Source: Solirubrobacteraceae bacterium (GTDB lineage Bacteria > Actinomycetota > Thermoleophilia > Solirubrobacterales > Solirubrobacteraceae). Taken from it: a stretch of 64,000 nucleotides of DNA. A program made the position numbers and the translations under genes. The stretch spans positions 34,065 to 98,064 of the forward strand of contig JAUJPF010000007.1 in the NCBI GenBank assembly GCA_030447275.1. Reading direction: 5' to 3'. Shown in pieces: positions 14,513 through 24,009 of this stretch (positions are counted from its first letter, which is position 1; every line of letters starts with the position of its first letter). The notes under the pieces are model-generated. The model did not search any database and was not told the origin of the DNA. It worked only from the letters and a program-made list of their open reading frames with translations.

Positions 14513-17310
14513 ACGAACCGTCCGCCCTGGCCGCCCATCGGGCCGAACCCGAGCTCCAGGTTGCGGAAGTACCGCCGGTAGTACAGCTTCTCGTCGACGC
14601 CGGGCAGCGGCCGCTTCAGCTTCTTCACCGGGCGCGGCAGGTACTTCGACACGAGGTCGGGCGTCACCGCCAGCTCGTTATCCGCTGTCGCGTCCCACTC
14701 GAGGCGCCCGAACGGGCGCGCGTAGTACGGATGCGGCAACCGGCCGACGACCGCGACGGCGGGCGCCGCTCCTCCGTCCTTCCACACCTTGCGGACGATC
14801 CGGTGGTTGCCGTCGCACACGACGTAGTCCGGGAGATCCTCTCGTGAGCAGTCGTCGTGGTCGGCCGGGTGGAGCTGCTCGACGATCGGCGGCGTCACGC
14901 TGACCGGCTCCGGGGCTCCGCCCTTGACCACGTGGACGAAGCCCCACGGGTCGCCGCCCCTCTCCGCCAGGTGCCGGCTCACGACGCGGTCTATCTCCTC
15001 CGCGCGCTTCAAGCCGCTCGTCAGCACATAGCGCTGCACCGGTCGCAGCATGCCGAGGGGACGCCGGGCGGCGGCCGCGTCGGCATCGTACGTCCTGTCC
15101 GATGCGGCGGGGATCACGACGATGCCGTAGCGCTTCTCCGCGTCCGCGCCCTCGCCCACCACCATCCTCGTGTCGCGGACGAGCCACACGCGGACGAACT
15201 CGGCGCCCCGGTACGCGAGCTCGTCCTCGAGGTCGAACCCGCCGAGGAACCGCACCTTGCTCAGCGCCTCGGTGGTCGAGCGGGCGGAGTCCCCGTCGAC
15301 TTGCTCGCCTTCGCTCTCGAACGGGAACTCGCGGACGACCCGGTAGCCGCTGGTGGTGGCCGCATGCCGGCCGAGCAGGAGCTGGTCCGGCAGCGGCGTG
15401 GTCTTCCGCCGCTTGTCGATCTCGGCCTGCACCCACTTCATCACGTCCTCGTTGCGGGCCGCGATCGATGGGCAGCCGCGCCACAGCGGGGTCTTCTCCC
15501 GATCGGTGAGCGGGAACCACATCGCGCCGGGATAGGCGCGCGTCGCCCGCCGCCGTGCGTCCGCGCCCGGTTCGTCGACGAGGGCGGCCACCGGGTCCCA
15601 CCGCAACCCGGCCCCCTTCGACTGAAACGCCTCGATGGGAAGTCCCGGCGCGTCGCCGAGCCCGTCGTCGGGGCAGCGGATCGTCTCGAGCCTGCTCAGC
15701 CACTCGATGACCCGATGATGGTCGTGGCGCGCGGCGACGTCGGCTGGGTCGCCCTCCTCGTCCACCGCCTCCGCGAGCGCGCGGTCGATCAGCGGAAGCA
15801 GCGTCACGAGGTGGTAGTCGAAGTTCGTCACGGCGCCGGTCGTGGGGGAGATCTTCGTGATGCGCGTCGTCGCCACCTCGCGCAGCTGGTCGGCCCACAG
15901 CTCGTCGCCCGGTCGGCCATCGTCGGAGAGGATCCGGTTCACCGCCTCCTCGAACTGGCGCGCGTGCTCGGCGCGCTCGAAGTCCTCGGCCCGCTCCGCC
16001 ACTTGGCGCACGACGTCGTCGCGGAGGTGCTCGAGCAGCGCACGCGCGTCCTTGAACGCCGGGAGGAGCAGCGTGTTCCAGTCCGACAGGGGCGAGGCGC
16101 GCAGCGGCGAGTGGTTGCTGAGCAGGATGTCGTAGCGTCCGTTGCGCTCGCGGAGCAGCAGCAGCAGGTTGTAGCTCGTGTGCCGGGTCGCGGTGAGCGG
16201 GACCTTGCCCTCGGGGTCGCAGAGGGTCGCGTAGCCGTGGTCGCTCCACGCCTCCTCGACGCGCGTCCTGAACTTCTGCCGCGCGTCCTCGAGCTCGGCG
16301 TCGGGAGGCGCGTCGTGCAGGAGCTGCCTCACGTGCGCGTACAGCCTGCGCTCCGACGGGCTCACGCGCGACGCCGACTCGAGCGGCCGCACCACCTGCA
16401 CGGCCTCGGGCGAGCGGTCGGAGCCGAGGTCGCGGCGGAACGCGATGGCCGCCTGCCCCTTGACGAGGTCGAGGCGCGCGCGGGTGAGGCCTGGTACGCC
16501 GGTGCCGCGCTTGAAGCTCGGGCAGCGCACGACCGCGACCTCGGAGGCGCTCTGACCGGGCTGGAGCGCGGTCCGCGACAACGACACGACCTCGCTGCCG
16601 CCGGCGGATCCGGCGAGGACGACCGACGCGCGCAGCCGCTGCATCCGTGCGAGGAAAGCCGGGCCGGGCTCCTGCTCGCCGATGGCGACGACGACGTAGA
16701 GGGGGGCGTTGCGGGCGATGCCGCCGGCGAGCGCGCCGACGATCTGCTCCGCGCCACCCCACTCGCCGGCGGACGCGGAGGCACTCCCGACCACGGCCAC
16801 GACCGCGAGGCGCTCCGGCGGCCGGTCGTCGGCGTGCCGAGCTTCGACGTCGAACACCGCCGCAACCTCCTCGCGCGGCTCGGGGGCGACGCGCAGCAGC
16901 TCTTGAGCGCGCGCGGAGAGGGCGTCGAGGGCGCCCTCCCAGATCCGTTGGGCCGGCCGCTCACGGGGGTCGAGTCGCTCCTCTTTCGGGGCGGGGTCGA
17001 GGCTCGCCGCCCCACGGACGACGAGCAGGTGGGGCGGGTGGTCCGCGAACGGCTCGCGCAGCGTGGCGTAGCGACCGGTGATCGCCCGGATCAGCTCGCC
17101 TCGTGAGCCGTCGTCGTCCCCGCGCGACCCGTTGCGACCGCGGAGCGAGGGCACGTCCGCCTGCGGGTCGGAGATCACCTCGAGGTCGAAGTAGGGCTGG
17201 TCGAACCTGACGGAGATCGCGGTGACGGCCGCCGGCGCCTCGCTCGCGAGGTCGGCGAGGAGATCGTCGTCGACGACTTGGAGCCTGGCGTCTGCGGTCT
17301 GGAGGGTCAT
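14509..17310 (-). CDS. Large protein with C-terminal ParB-like domain
   Basis: This 933-residue soluble protein has no domain I recognise over its first 700 residues. Features are a Val/Ala-rich alpha/beta stretch (LAVVAVVGSASASAGEWGG, NAPLYVVVAIGEQ), a segment with HTSYNLLLLLRERNGRYDIL and LLSNHSPLRASPLSDWN, and a helical region around AERAEDFERAEHARQFEEA. The last 200 residues carry PVQRYVLTSG, VTPPIVEQLH, VVCDGNHRIVRKVW (DGNHR at 833-837) and HPYYARPFGRLEW. They align piece by piece with the small ParB-like protein at 9726-10358. It is convergent with the protease-STAND gene. The ATG at 17310 is preferred; a TTG nine codons upstream is in frame. Confidence 0.7.
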   Translation of the reverse strand: MTLQTADARLQVVDDDLLADLASEAPAAVTAISVRFDQPYFDLEVISDPQADVPSLRGRNGSRGDDDGSRGELIRAITGRYATLREPFADHPPHLLVVRGAASLDPAPKEERLDPRERPAQRIWEGALDALSARAQELLRVAPEPREEVAAVFDVEARHADDRPPERLAVVAVVGSASASAGEWGGAEQIVGALAGGIARNAPLYVVVAIGEQEPGPAFLARMQRLRASVVLAGSAGGSEVVSLSRTALQPGQSASEVAVVRCPSFKRGTGVPGLTRARLDLVKGQAAIAFRRDLGSDRSPEAVQVVRPLESASRVSPSERRLYAHVRQLLHDAPPDAELEDARQKFRTRVEEAWSDHGYATLCDPEGKVPLTATRHTSYNLLLLLRERNGRYDILLSNHSPLRASPLSDWNTLLLPAFKDARALLEHLRDDVVRQVAERAEDFERAEHARQFEEAVNRILSDDGRPGDELWADQLREVATTRITKISPTTGAVTNFDYHLVTLLPLIDRALAEAVDEEGDPADVAARHDHHRVIEWLSRLETIRCPDDGLGDAPGLPIEAFQSKGAGLRWDPVAALVDEPGADARRRATRAYPGAMWFPLTDREKTPLWRGCPSIAARNEDVMKWVQAEIDKRRKTTPLPDQLLLGRHAATTSGYRVVREFPFESEGEQVDGDSARSTTEALSKVRFLGGFDLEDELAYRGAEFVRVWLVRDTRMVVGEGADAEKRYGIVVIPAASDRTYDADAAAARRPLGMLRPVQRYVLTSGLKRAEEIDRVVSRHLAERGGDPWGFVHVVKGGAPEPVSVTPPIVEQLHPADHDDCSREDLPDYVVCDGNHRIVRKVWKDGGAAPAVAVVGRLPHPYYARPFGRLEWDATADNELAVTPDLVSKYLPRPVKKLKRPLPGVDEKLYYRRYFRNLELGFGPMGGQGGRFV

Positions 17311-17372
17311 CGCCGTCTCGGGGTACGCGCGCCGCAAGGTGGACGATCACGCAGGGGGCCGACGGTGAGCGA

Positions 17373-18812
17373 TCATGCCGCGTCGGCGCTCGACCCGGGA
17401 CGCCAGTAGCCGATGAGGGTGAGCAGCGTGCCGGCCGCGCCGGCGGCCGCAGCCGCGGAGAAGAGCTCGAGGTAGTCGCCCCACGAGTGGAACAGCGGCT
17501 TGGCGTGGTAGCCGGCGTGGTAGAGCGTGACGGACGCGAACGCCAGCGCGACGAGCGCGACGAGCACCGTCATCACGATCGCCTGGCCCCTTCGCCCGGC
17601 GACAGTCGTCGGCGTCACAATCCCGGACAGCACGGCGCCGCGCGGTGCCCACGGGACGGAGTCGGCGGCTTCCAGTCCTGCCGACACCGGCCCGATCCGG
17701 CGGCGCTCCGCTGCGGCTCGCGCCTCGTGCATCGCGTCCTTCAGCGCGTCGAGGTGGCTGCCCATCCCCTCGAGCTCGGCGGGGGTGGCGACGCCGTCGA
17801 GCTTCGCTTGGGTCGCGCCCAATCGCTTCCCCGCGGTCGTCTTCTCCGGTGAGGGGGCGATGCCGTCGAGCGCGCGCTCCTGGCCGTCGAGCTCGGCGCG
17901 GATGGCGGTGAGGCGGGGGAGGGCCTCCGCCAGCTGCTGCGCCGGGTGCGGCACGCGCGCGTCCTCGTCGTAGAAGTCGCCCACCTCGTGGGTGGGCGTC
18001 GCGGCCTGCGCCCGTGAGGCGCTGACCAGCGGGTGCTGGTCTTCGGGCGCCATCGGCGCGAGCTCGCGGTCGAGTCGCGAGCGCACCCGCCGCGCGAGCG
18101 CCGGCCCGTGCTCGACGACCCAGTCGACCTTCTCGATCACGGCGTCCTGGTCGTCGCCCTCCGCGACGCGATCCTCGGCCCACTCCCTGAGTCCCGTCAC
18201 CTGCTCGGCCGCATCCGCCGCCTCGTTGGCGTCGAGCAGCCGCTCCAAGACGAGCGGCCGCACGCGCCCCCGCAGCCACGGCGGAACCGTCGCGGCTGCC
18301 AGTCCTGCCAGCAAGCCGCCGACGAGCACGCCCAGCGGCGGCCCCCAGAAGCCGTCGCGGCGTCGCACCGTGAGCGCCAGCTCGTTGCCGTCCGCCGCGA
18401 CCGTGCCGGTGAGCTCGTGTCCGGCGTCGATGCTGCGCAGCTCCAGGCACCATGGCGTCTCGCCGCGATCGAACGCCGTCCGCGCCACGGCGTTGCCGCA
18501 GTCGTCGACCGGCGCGACCTCCCCGGTGTGCCGGCCGCTCGCGTCGCGCAGCGTCGCCTCCGCCGTCTCGGTCGGCGCCGGACCCGGGCCGTCCACGGGC
18601 AGCCGGTAGGGCGAGCCGTCGTCGCCCTGGCCGCCCTCGAGCTCGACGGTCAACGTGCCCTTCGCGCCCTTCGCGTCGGCGCCGCCCGTCGTCCCCCCCT
18701 GCCCGTCCCCGGCGAGCTGGGGCGCGGCGGCGAGCACGACGAAGGCCACGCCCGCGGCCAGCGCCTGGTTGCGCGACGAGCTCATCGCCTCCACGCGGGC
18801 ATCCTTGCGCAT
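17373..18812 (-). CDS. Membrane protein of unknown function linked to the ParB-like gene
   Basis: This 479-residue protein has an N-terminal export signal (NQALAAGVAFVVLAAAPQLA), an extracytoplasmic stretch with one likely Cys pair (VDDCGN, PWCLEL), and a membrane helix around GVLVGGLLAGLAAATVPPWL. A long helical cytoplasmic region follows (LERLLDANEAADAAEQVTGL to HEARAAAERRRIG). Two C-terminal membrane helices end it (AIVMTVLVALVALAFASVTL and AAAAAGAAGTLLTLIGYW). I do not recognise the family. It lies 62 bases upstream of the large ParB-like gene on the same strand, so it is probably cotranscribed and may anchor or sense for that system. A second start at 18785 is possible. Confidence 0.7.
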   Translation of the reverse strand: MRKDARVEAMSSSRNQALAAGVAFVVLAAAPQLAGDGQGGTTGGADAKGAKGTLTVELEGGQGDDGSPYRLPVDGPGPAPTETAEATLRDASGRHTGEVAPVDDCGNAVARTAFDRGETPWCLELRSIDAGHELTGTVAADGNELALTVRRRDGFWGPPLGVLVGGLLAGLAAATVPPWLRGRVRPLVLERLLDANEAADAAEQVTGLREWAEDRVAEGDDQDAVIEKVDWVVEHGPALARRVRSRLDRELAPMAPEDQHPLVSASRAQAATPTHEVGDFYDEDARVPHPAQQLAEALPRLTAIRAELDGQERALDGIAPSPEKTTAGKRLGATQAKLDGVATPAELEGMGSHLDALKDAMHEARAAAERRRIGPVSAGLEAADSVPWAPRGAVLSGIVTPTTVAGRRGQAIVMTVLVALVALAFASVTLYHAGYHAKPLFHSWGDYLELFSAAAAAGAAGTLLTLIGYWRPGSSADAA

Positions 18813-18825
18813 CCGCGGGCGGCGC

Positions 18826-19950
18826 TCATCGGTTGAACTGCTCGATCATCCGTGCGGCGTGCGCGTCGGCGGCCTCAGGCGAGAGCGTCGCGGCGAGGGC
18901 GGCGATGCCGGCGATGCCGCGCCGGACGAGGTCGTCGTCCTCGACGAAGTCGACGAGGCACGCGATCTCGTCGACGCCCGCCTCCAGGTAGCGCGCCGCT
19001 CGCTGCCGGCACTCGTCGACGCCCCCGATGAGCCCCGCCTCGCCGATGTAGCGCTCGACCGCCGCGGTGACGACCGCGTCGTAGTCGGCGTCGGCCTGCG
19101 AGCGGAACGGCATGACGGGGGAGCCGCCGCTCGTCCGGCCGCCCCCGGTGACCGTCCGATTCTCGAGATCGATCGAGCTCGCGATGTAGCGGCCGAGGTG
19201 CGCGCGCGCCGCGTCCCGCGTCGCCGCGGCGTCGTCGCCGATCAGCGTGTGCTGCATGAGCGTGACCCTGCCGCCCGCCGGGTCGAGCCCCGCCCGTTCG
19301 CGCTCGGCGCGGTAGGTGCCGATCCGCGACGCGAGCACGTCGAGCGGCTGGCGCTCGAGGTGCGTGAGGACGTTCGTCCCGAGCCGGCCCGCGGCGGCGA
19401 ACGTCTCCTCGCCGCCGCCGGCCGTCAGCCACAGCGGCAGCTCGGCCTGGACCGGCCGCGGGAAGGTCGAGAACGCGAATGGGCGGCCGGCGGCGTTCGT
19501 GCGCTCGGCCTCCTCGCCGCGCCACAGCGCGCGCAGGACGGTCACGTGCTCGCGGACCAGCTCGCGCCGTCGCTCGTAGCGACGCGCGTCCGGCGCGAGC
19601 ACGAAGTCGTTCGCGCTCCAGCCCGACCCCAGCGAGAGGCCGACGCGGCCCTTCGAGAGGTTGTCGACGACCGACCAGTCCTCGGCGACGCGGACGACGT
19701 CGTGCAGGGGAGTGATCACGCTGCCTGCCCTCAGCTGGATCCGGTCCGTGCGCACCGCGAGCGCGGCGCCGACCACCGCCGGCGCCGGGAACGCGCCGCC
19801 GAACGCGTGGAAGTGGCGCTCGGGCACCGAGACGAACGACAGGCCCGCGCGGTCGGCGGCGGCCGCCAGGTCGAGGATCGCGTCGTACCGCGCCGCGGCC
19901 GGGCCGGGGTGGGCGCCGAAGAAGAAGAGGCCGAATCCGAGCGCGCGCAT
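18826..19950 (-). CDS. LLM-class flavin-dependent monooxygenase (MupA/Atu3671-like)
   Basis: This 374-residue bacterial-luciferase-like TIM-barrel enzyme has GFGLFFFGAHPG, FVSVPERHFHAFGGAFPAPA, LRAGSVITPLHDVVRVAED, VGLSLGSGWSANDF and LPLWLTAGGGEETFAAAGRL. This pattern, with the HAFGG and GSGW motifs, is that of the MupA/Atu3671 subgroup, whose genes commonly sit inside NRPS or PKS clusters and oxidise carrier-bound intermediates using FMNH2. Here it begins 2 bases after the stop of the NRPS gene. That context fits a tailoring oxidation of the NRPS product. Confidence 0.9.
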   Translation of the reverse strand: MRALGFGLFFFGAHPGPAAARYDAILDLAAAADRAGLSFVSVPERHFHAFGGAFPAPAVVGAALAVRTDRIQLRAGSVITPLHDVVRVAEDWSVVDNLSKGRVGLSLGSGWSANDFVLAPDARRYERRRELVREHVTVLRALWRGEEAERTNAAGRPFAFSTFPRPVQAELPLWLTAGGGEETFAAAGRLGTNVLTHLERQPLDVLASRIGTYRAERERAGLDPAGGRVTLMQHTLIGDDAAATRDAARAHLGRYIASSIDLENRTVTGGGRTSGGSPVMPFRSQADADYDAVVTAAVERYIGEAGLIGGVDECRQRAARYLEAGVDEIACLVDFVEDDDLVRRGIAGIAALAATLSPEAADAHAARMIEQFNR

Positions 19951-19952
19951 CG

Positions 19953-22900
19953 TCAGACCGGGACCCCGGGCGCGGCCGGGGCGGGCGGGCCGAGGCCGAC
20001 GAGCTCGCCGACCCCCTCGTGCGTGAGGACGAGCAGCCGCCGCGCGTCGGCCTCGGACAGCCGCCGCGTGTCGTACGTCAAGTCGAGGACGACGTCGGAC
20101 GCGGTGATCAGGGGCATCATGTGCACCCGGAACACGGCGCCGCCGAGGTCGGCCGTCCCGCCGATCTCGCGCACCTCGCAGCCTGGCAGCGACAGCGACT
20201 CCGACAGGTCCGGCTGCGGCGCGAACATCACCGGGAAGACGTCCGGCCCGTAGGTGTCGCGCCCCGGATGGAGCTGCTCGAGCAGCCAGTCGAACGGCAC
20301 GGCGTGATCGAGCGAGCCGAGGAGCTGCTCCTGTGCGTGCGCGACCCGGTCGGGCCATCCGCCCGCGCCCGCGGTGACGAGCGGCGACGTCTCGGTGAAG
20401 CACCCGGCGATCCGGTCCTCCTCGCCCACGCGATTGGGGTTCGGGACGAGGACCGGCAGCGCCTCCGTGCCCGCCCACTCCTCCAGCGCCCGGCCGAACG
20501 CCGCGAACAGCAGCGCGACCTCCGTCGCCCGCCGCACGCGCGCGCGGCGGCGCGCAGCGCCCTCCGCGCGTCCGCGCCCAGCGCGCCTCGGACGGCGGCG
20601 CCGCGCGCGGGCCCGTCGGCGACGTCGGAGAACGGCAGCGGCGGCTCGTCCAGGCCGCCGGGCAACGCCGCGCGCCAGTGCTCGAGCCGCGCGGCGAAGA
20701 TGCGCTCCGCCGCGGCGCCTCGCTCCCAGCGCGCGTAGTCGGCGAAGGCGGCGGGCGGGGGCCCCGGGTCGCCGCCGCGGTAGGCGGCCCCGAGCTCCGT
20801 CAGCAGGATGTCCTTGCTGCGCCCGTCGGAGACGATCACGTGGCCCGCGATCGCGAGCAGGCGGGTTCCCGGCCCGGCCGCGATCAGGCGCGCCCGGAAC
20901 GGCGGCTCGCGGCTGAGGTCGAAGGGCCGGCGCGCCCACTCGAGCGCGGCGTGCGCGGAGACCGTCTCGCCCGCCGGCTCGAGCGCCACCGCGTCCTCCG
21001 GGAGCGCCCGCTGCACGGGATCGTCGCCGCCGACGAACACGGTGCGCGTCGCTGGGTGGCGCGCCGTCACTGTCGCCACCGCTCCGGCCAACCGCTGCTC
21101 GTCCAGCTCGCCCGTCACCTCCGCGAGCCAGAGATAGTGGAAGCTCGGATCGGCGCCCCGCTGCGCGAGCATGCGCCAGAAGCGGCGCTGGGCGTAGGAC
21201 ACGGGCCCGTCGCCCGAGGCGCGGGCGAGCCGGGGCCGCGCGACGGCGGTCGCCGCGCCCGTGCGCGGCCGCTCGTCGATCCACCGGGCGAGGGCGGCGA
21301 CGGTGCCCAGGCGGTAGAAGTCGCGCAACGTCAGCTCCACCCCGAGCGCCGAGCGCAGCTCCGCCGTGACCTGCGCGGCGTGGATCGACTGGCCCCCGAG
21401 CGCGCCGAAGTCGTCCTCGGCGCCGAAGCTCGCTGGGAGCACCGTCGCCCAGACGCGGGCCACGCGCCGCTCGGTCTCCGTCTCCGCAGGCCGCGAGCCG
21501 GCCGCGCCGGCGTCCGGCTCCGGCAGCCGGGTGCGGTCGACCTTTCCGCGCCGGTTGCGCGGGATCGCGGCGAGGAGCAGCAAGACGCCCGGCACGGCCG
21601 CGGCTGGCAGCGCCGCCGCCAGCCACACCCGGACGTCGTCGGCCCCGACTCCGGGCTCGGTTGCGACGTACGCGCAGAGGTACGCGTCGTTCTCCCGGTT
21701 GCGCGCGACCTGCACCGTGCAGTCGCGGACGGCGGGGTGCGCGCGCAGCCGGCCCTCGATCTCGCCGACGTCGACGCGCATGCCGCGCACCTTCAGCGTG
21801 CCGTCGACGCGCCCGACCACCTCGAGCAGCCCGTCGGGCCGGACGAGCCCGAGGTCGCCGGTGCGGTCGACGAGATCCTCCGCGGAGCGGCCGACGGGGT
21901 TGGGGACGAGCCGGCGCTCGGTGAGGTCGGGGCGGTCGAGGTAGCCGTGCACGGGGTGGTGCGTCCGGAGGTGGATCTCGCCGCGCACCGACGGCGGGCA
22001 GGGCCGCAGGCCGTCGTCGAGGACGATCGCGGCCGCGCCGGGGATGCACGTCCCGACCGGCAGCCGGTCGCCGGCGAGGTCGCCCCCGTGCACGACGTGG
22101 AAGCACTTCGCCAGCGTCGTCTCGGACGTGCCGTACACGTTGACGACGCGCGCGTCGGAGCGCTCGATCCAGGGGCGCACGTCGGCGGCGAACAGCGGCT
22201 CTCCGGCGACGAGCAGCCAGCGCAGCGTCGCCGGCCGCCACGCGCCGAGCCGCCGCCCGAGCGCCCGGAGGATCGTCGGGACGCAGTGCACGAGCTCGAC
22301 CTGCGCGTCGTCCAGCCACGCCTGGAGCGAGGCGGCGTCGAGCCGGTCCTCGAAGGAGGGCAGCAGGCACAGCGTCCCTCCCGCGGCAAGCGGGACGAAG
22401 ACGTCGCGCAGCATCACGTCGAACGTCGGCGGCGTGAGCCGCGAGACGCGCCACGGCCGCCGGCCGACGAGGTCGAGCTCGGCGTCGACGAAGCGCCCGA
22501 GCCCCTCGCGGCTGCCCATGACGATCCGCGGCGCACCGGTGGAGCCGGAGGTCGGGACGAGGTAGGCGACGTCGTCGTGCAGCTCGCGGCGGGCCGCGGG
22601 CCGCTCCTCGACGAGCGGGGCGCCGTCCTCGGCGGTGCGCACGATCCACCGCGGTCGGACGGCGGCGAGCAGCCCCTCGGCCTCCACGCCGTCGTCCGCG
22701 TCGAGCGGGAGCAGGACGCTCCGCAGCCGCAGCGCCGCGACGAACCCCGCGCGCGTCGAGCGGGAGCAGGACGCTCCGCAGCCGCAGCGCCGCGACGAAC
22801 CCCGCGACCCATCCGGGCGCGTCGCCGACTGGGACGGCGACGACGTCGCCGGCCTGGAAGCCCGCGCCGCGGAGCGCGTCCTCTATGGCCTCGGCGTCCC

Positions 22901-23003
22901 GGGCGAGCTCGCGGTAGCCGACCTCCCGGCCGCCCTGCCCGATGGCGATCCGCGCGGGCCCGTGTGCGTCGGGCCGGGCGAGGAACGTCTCGAGCGCGGA
23001 CAC
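19953..23003 (-). pseudogene. NRPS protein A-PCP-C, frame broken in two places
   Basis: The adenylation domain shows A3 YLVPTSGSTGAPR, A5 NVYGTSETT, A7 DRTGDLG, A8 LKVRGMRVDVGEIE and A10 NRRGKVDR. A carrier domain with FGALGGQSIHAAQ follows, then a condensation domain with YAQRRFWRM and GHVIVSDGRS, in which the first His of HHxxxDG is Gly. The order A-PCP-C with no thioesterase means product release or transfer needs a partner. The frame is broken by a 55-base tandem duplication near the start and by an indel near 20540 (after RALRAAARACG, continuing as ATEVALLFAAFGRAL). Removing one 55-base copy restores the frame exactly. The GTG start is 11 bases after the folE2 stop. Confidence 0.8.
22697..22806. 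repeat. Perfect 55-bp tandem duplication inside the NRPS gene
   Basis: Bases 22697-22751 and 22752-22806 are identical. The unit starts CGCGTCGAGCGGGAGC and ends CGACGAACCCCGCG. Because 55 is not a multiple of 3, the extra copy shifts the NRPS frame just after FVAALRLRSVLLPLDA. Confidence 0.95.
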
Positions 23004-23013
23004 GGCGCCCGGC

Positions 23014-24009
23014 TCAGGTGGTTGCTCGGGGCACGCCGAGAGCCGCGGCCAGCTCGCGAAGCGTGCCGCTGACCACCGCGTGCACGTCATGGGCGTGGAT
23101 GCTCTCGATGTTGCGGCACTCGACGGAGATGCGGCGCTCCGCCGGCAGACGGCCCGACAGGGACGCGACGAGCTCGGCGGCGACGGTCCGCACGACGTCC
23201 TCGGTGAACTGGGGGCGCTGGTGAGCCTGGCGGACGAGGTGGTGCTCGTCGGGCCGTTTGAGGAGGTTGAAGACGAGGTGCGCACCCGCCGCCATCGCGG
23301 TGTAGAGCTCGGGGAGCGACACGCCGCCGTCGGCCTCGGCCTCGACCGCGAGCTCGCCGCGCTGCGAGTGGGTGTAGGTCACGAGCTGCTCCCCGAGCTC
23401 GTTGGCGAGATCGAGCCCGTAGCGCTCGGCCATGTCGATCACCGTGGAGTACGTGGAGAACGCCTGCGTGCACGGGCAGGCGGTCATCACCCCGGCGCCC
23501 AGGCCCACGTTCACCGTGACCTCGCCGCCGCTCAGGCGCGCGTCGCCGCTCACGGTGAAGCGATCCGGCGAGGGCATTCCCGTCACCGGCGTCGGCCGGT
23601 GGGCGATCGCGATGCCGCGCACCTCGACGAGCGCCTCGGGCAGGTCCTGGAGCCGGGCCGTCAGCGTGACGAGCTCGGTCAGCAGGGCCTCCAGCGAGGG
23701 CCACTCGCGGCCGGCGACGGCGTCGATGGCCGACACGATGCGCGACATGTGGACGCCGCGGCGGTCCGCGGGCAGCGCGCCGGCGGCGCTGACCGTCCCC
23801 GCCACCGTCACCCGTTCGTCGCTGCCGACGAAGCTCGGCAGCGAGAAGCTGAGCGTCTCGTCCACGACCCCGGCGCGTGCCACCGGCAGCGGCCACGCCG
23901 GGGCGCTGCTCGGGACGTCGGTCGCGTGGTCGAGGAACAGGCGGTCCGCGAGATCCTCGGGTCGCAGCGGCGTGAAGCCCGCCAGGATGCGGTCCGCCGG
24001 GGTCGTCAC
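23014..24009 (-). CDS. folE2: GTP cyclohydrolase FolE2 / MptA type (type IB)
   Basis: This 331-residue enzyme hydrolyses GTP to 7,8-dihydroneopterin triphosphate (FolE2) or its cyclic phosphate (MptA), the first step of pterin synthesis. Family marks are RRGVHMSRIVSAID, GMPSPDRFTVSG, GVMTACPCTQAFS with the conserved active-site or metal Cys, TYTHSQRGELAVEAEA and CRNIESIHAHDV. The GTG start overlaps the glyA stop (GTGA). The location between glyA and an NRPS gene is unusual. It may serve a dedicated pterin or folate need of the pathway, or may be the housekeeping zinc-independent paralogue. Confidence 0.9.
   Translation of the reverse strand: MTTPADRILAGFTPLRPEDLADRLFLDHATDVPSSAPAWPLPVARAGVVDETLSFSLPSFVGSDERVTVAGTVSAAGALPADRRGVHMSRIVSAIDAVAGREWPSLEALLTELVTLTARLQDLPEALVEVRGIAIAHRPTPVTGMPSPDRFTVSGDARLSGGEVTVNVGLGAGVMTACPCTQAFSTYSTVIDMAERYGLDLANELGEQLVTYTHSQRGELAVEAEADGGVSLPELYTAMAAGAHLVFNLLKRPDEHHLVRQAHQRPQFTEDVVRTVAAELVASLSGRLPAERRISVECRNIESIHAHDVHAVVSGTLRELAAALGVPRATT

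Noticed and set aside
14857-17106. 749-codon plus-strand frame opposite the large ParB-like gene
   Set aside because: It is a shadow frame; homology of the minus-strand product to the small ParB-like protein shows the true strand.
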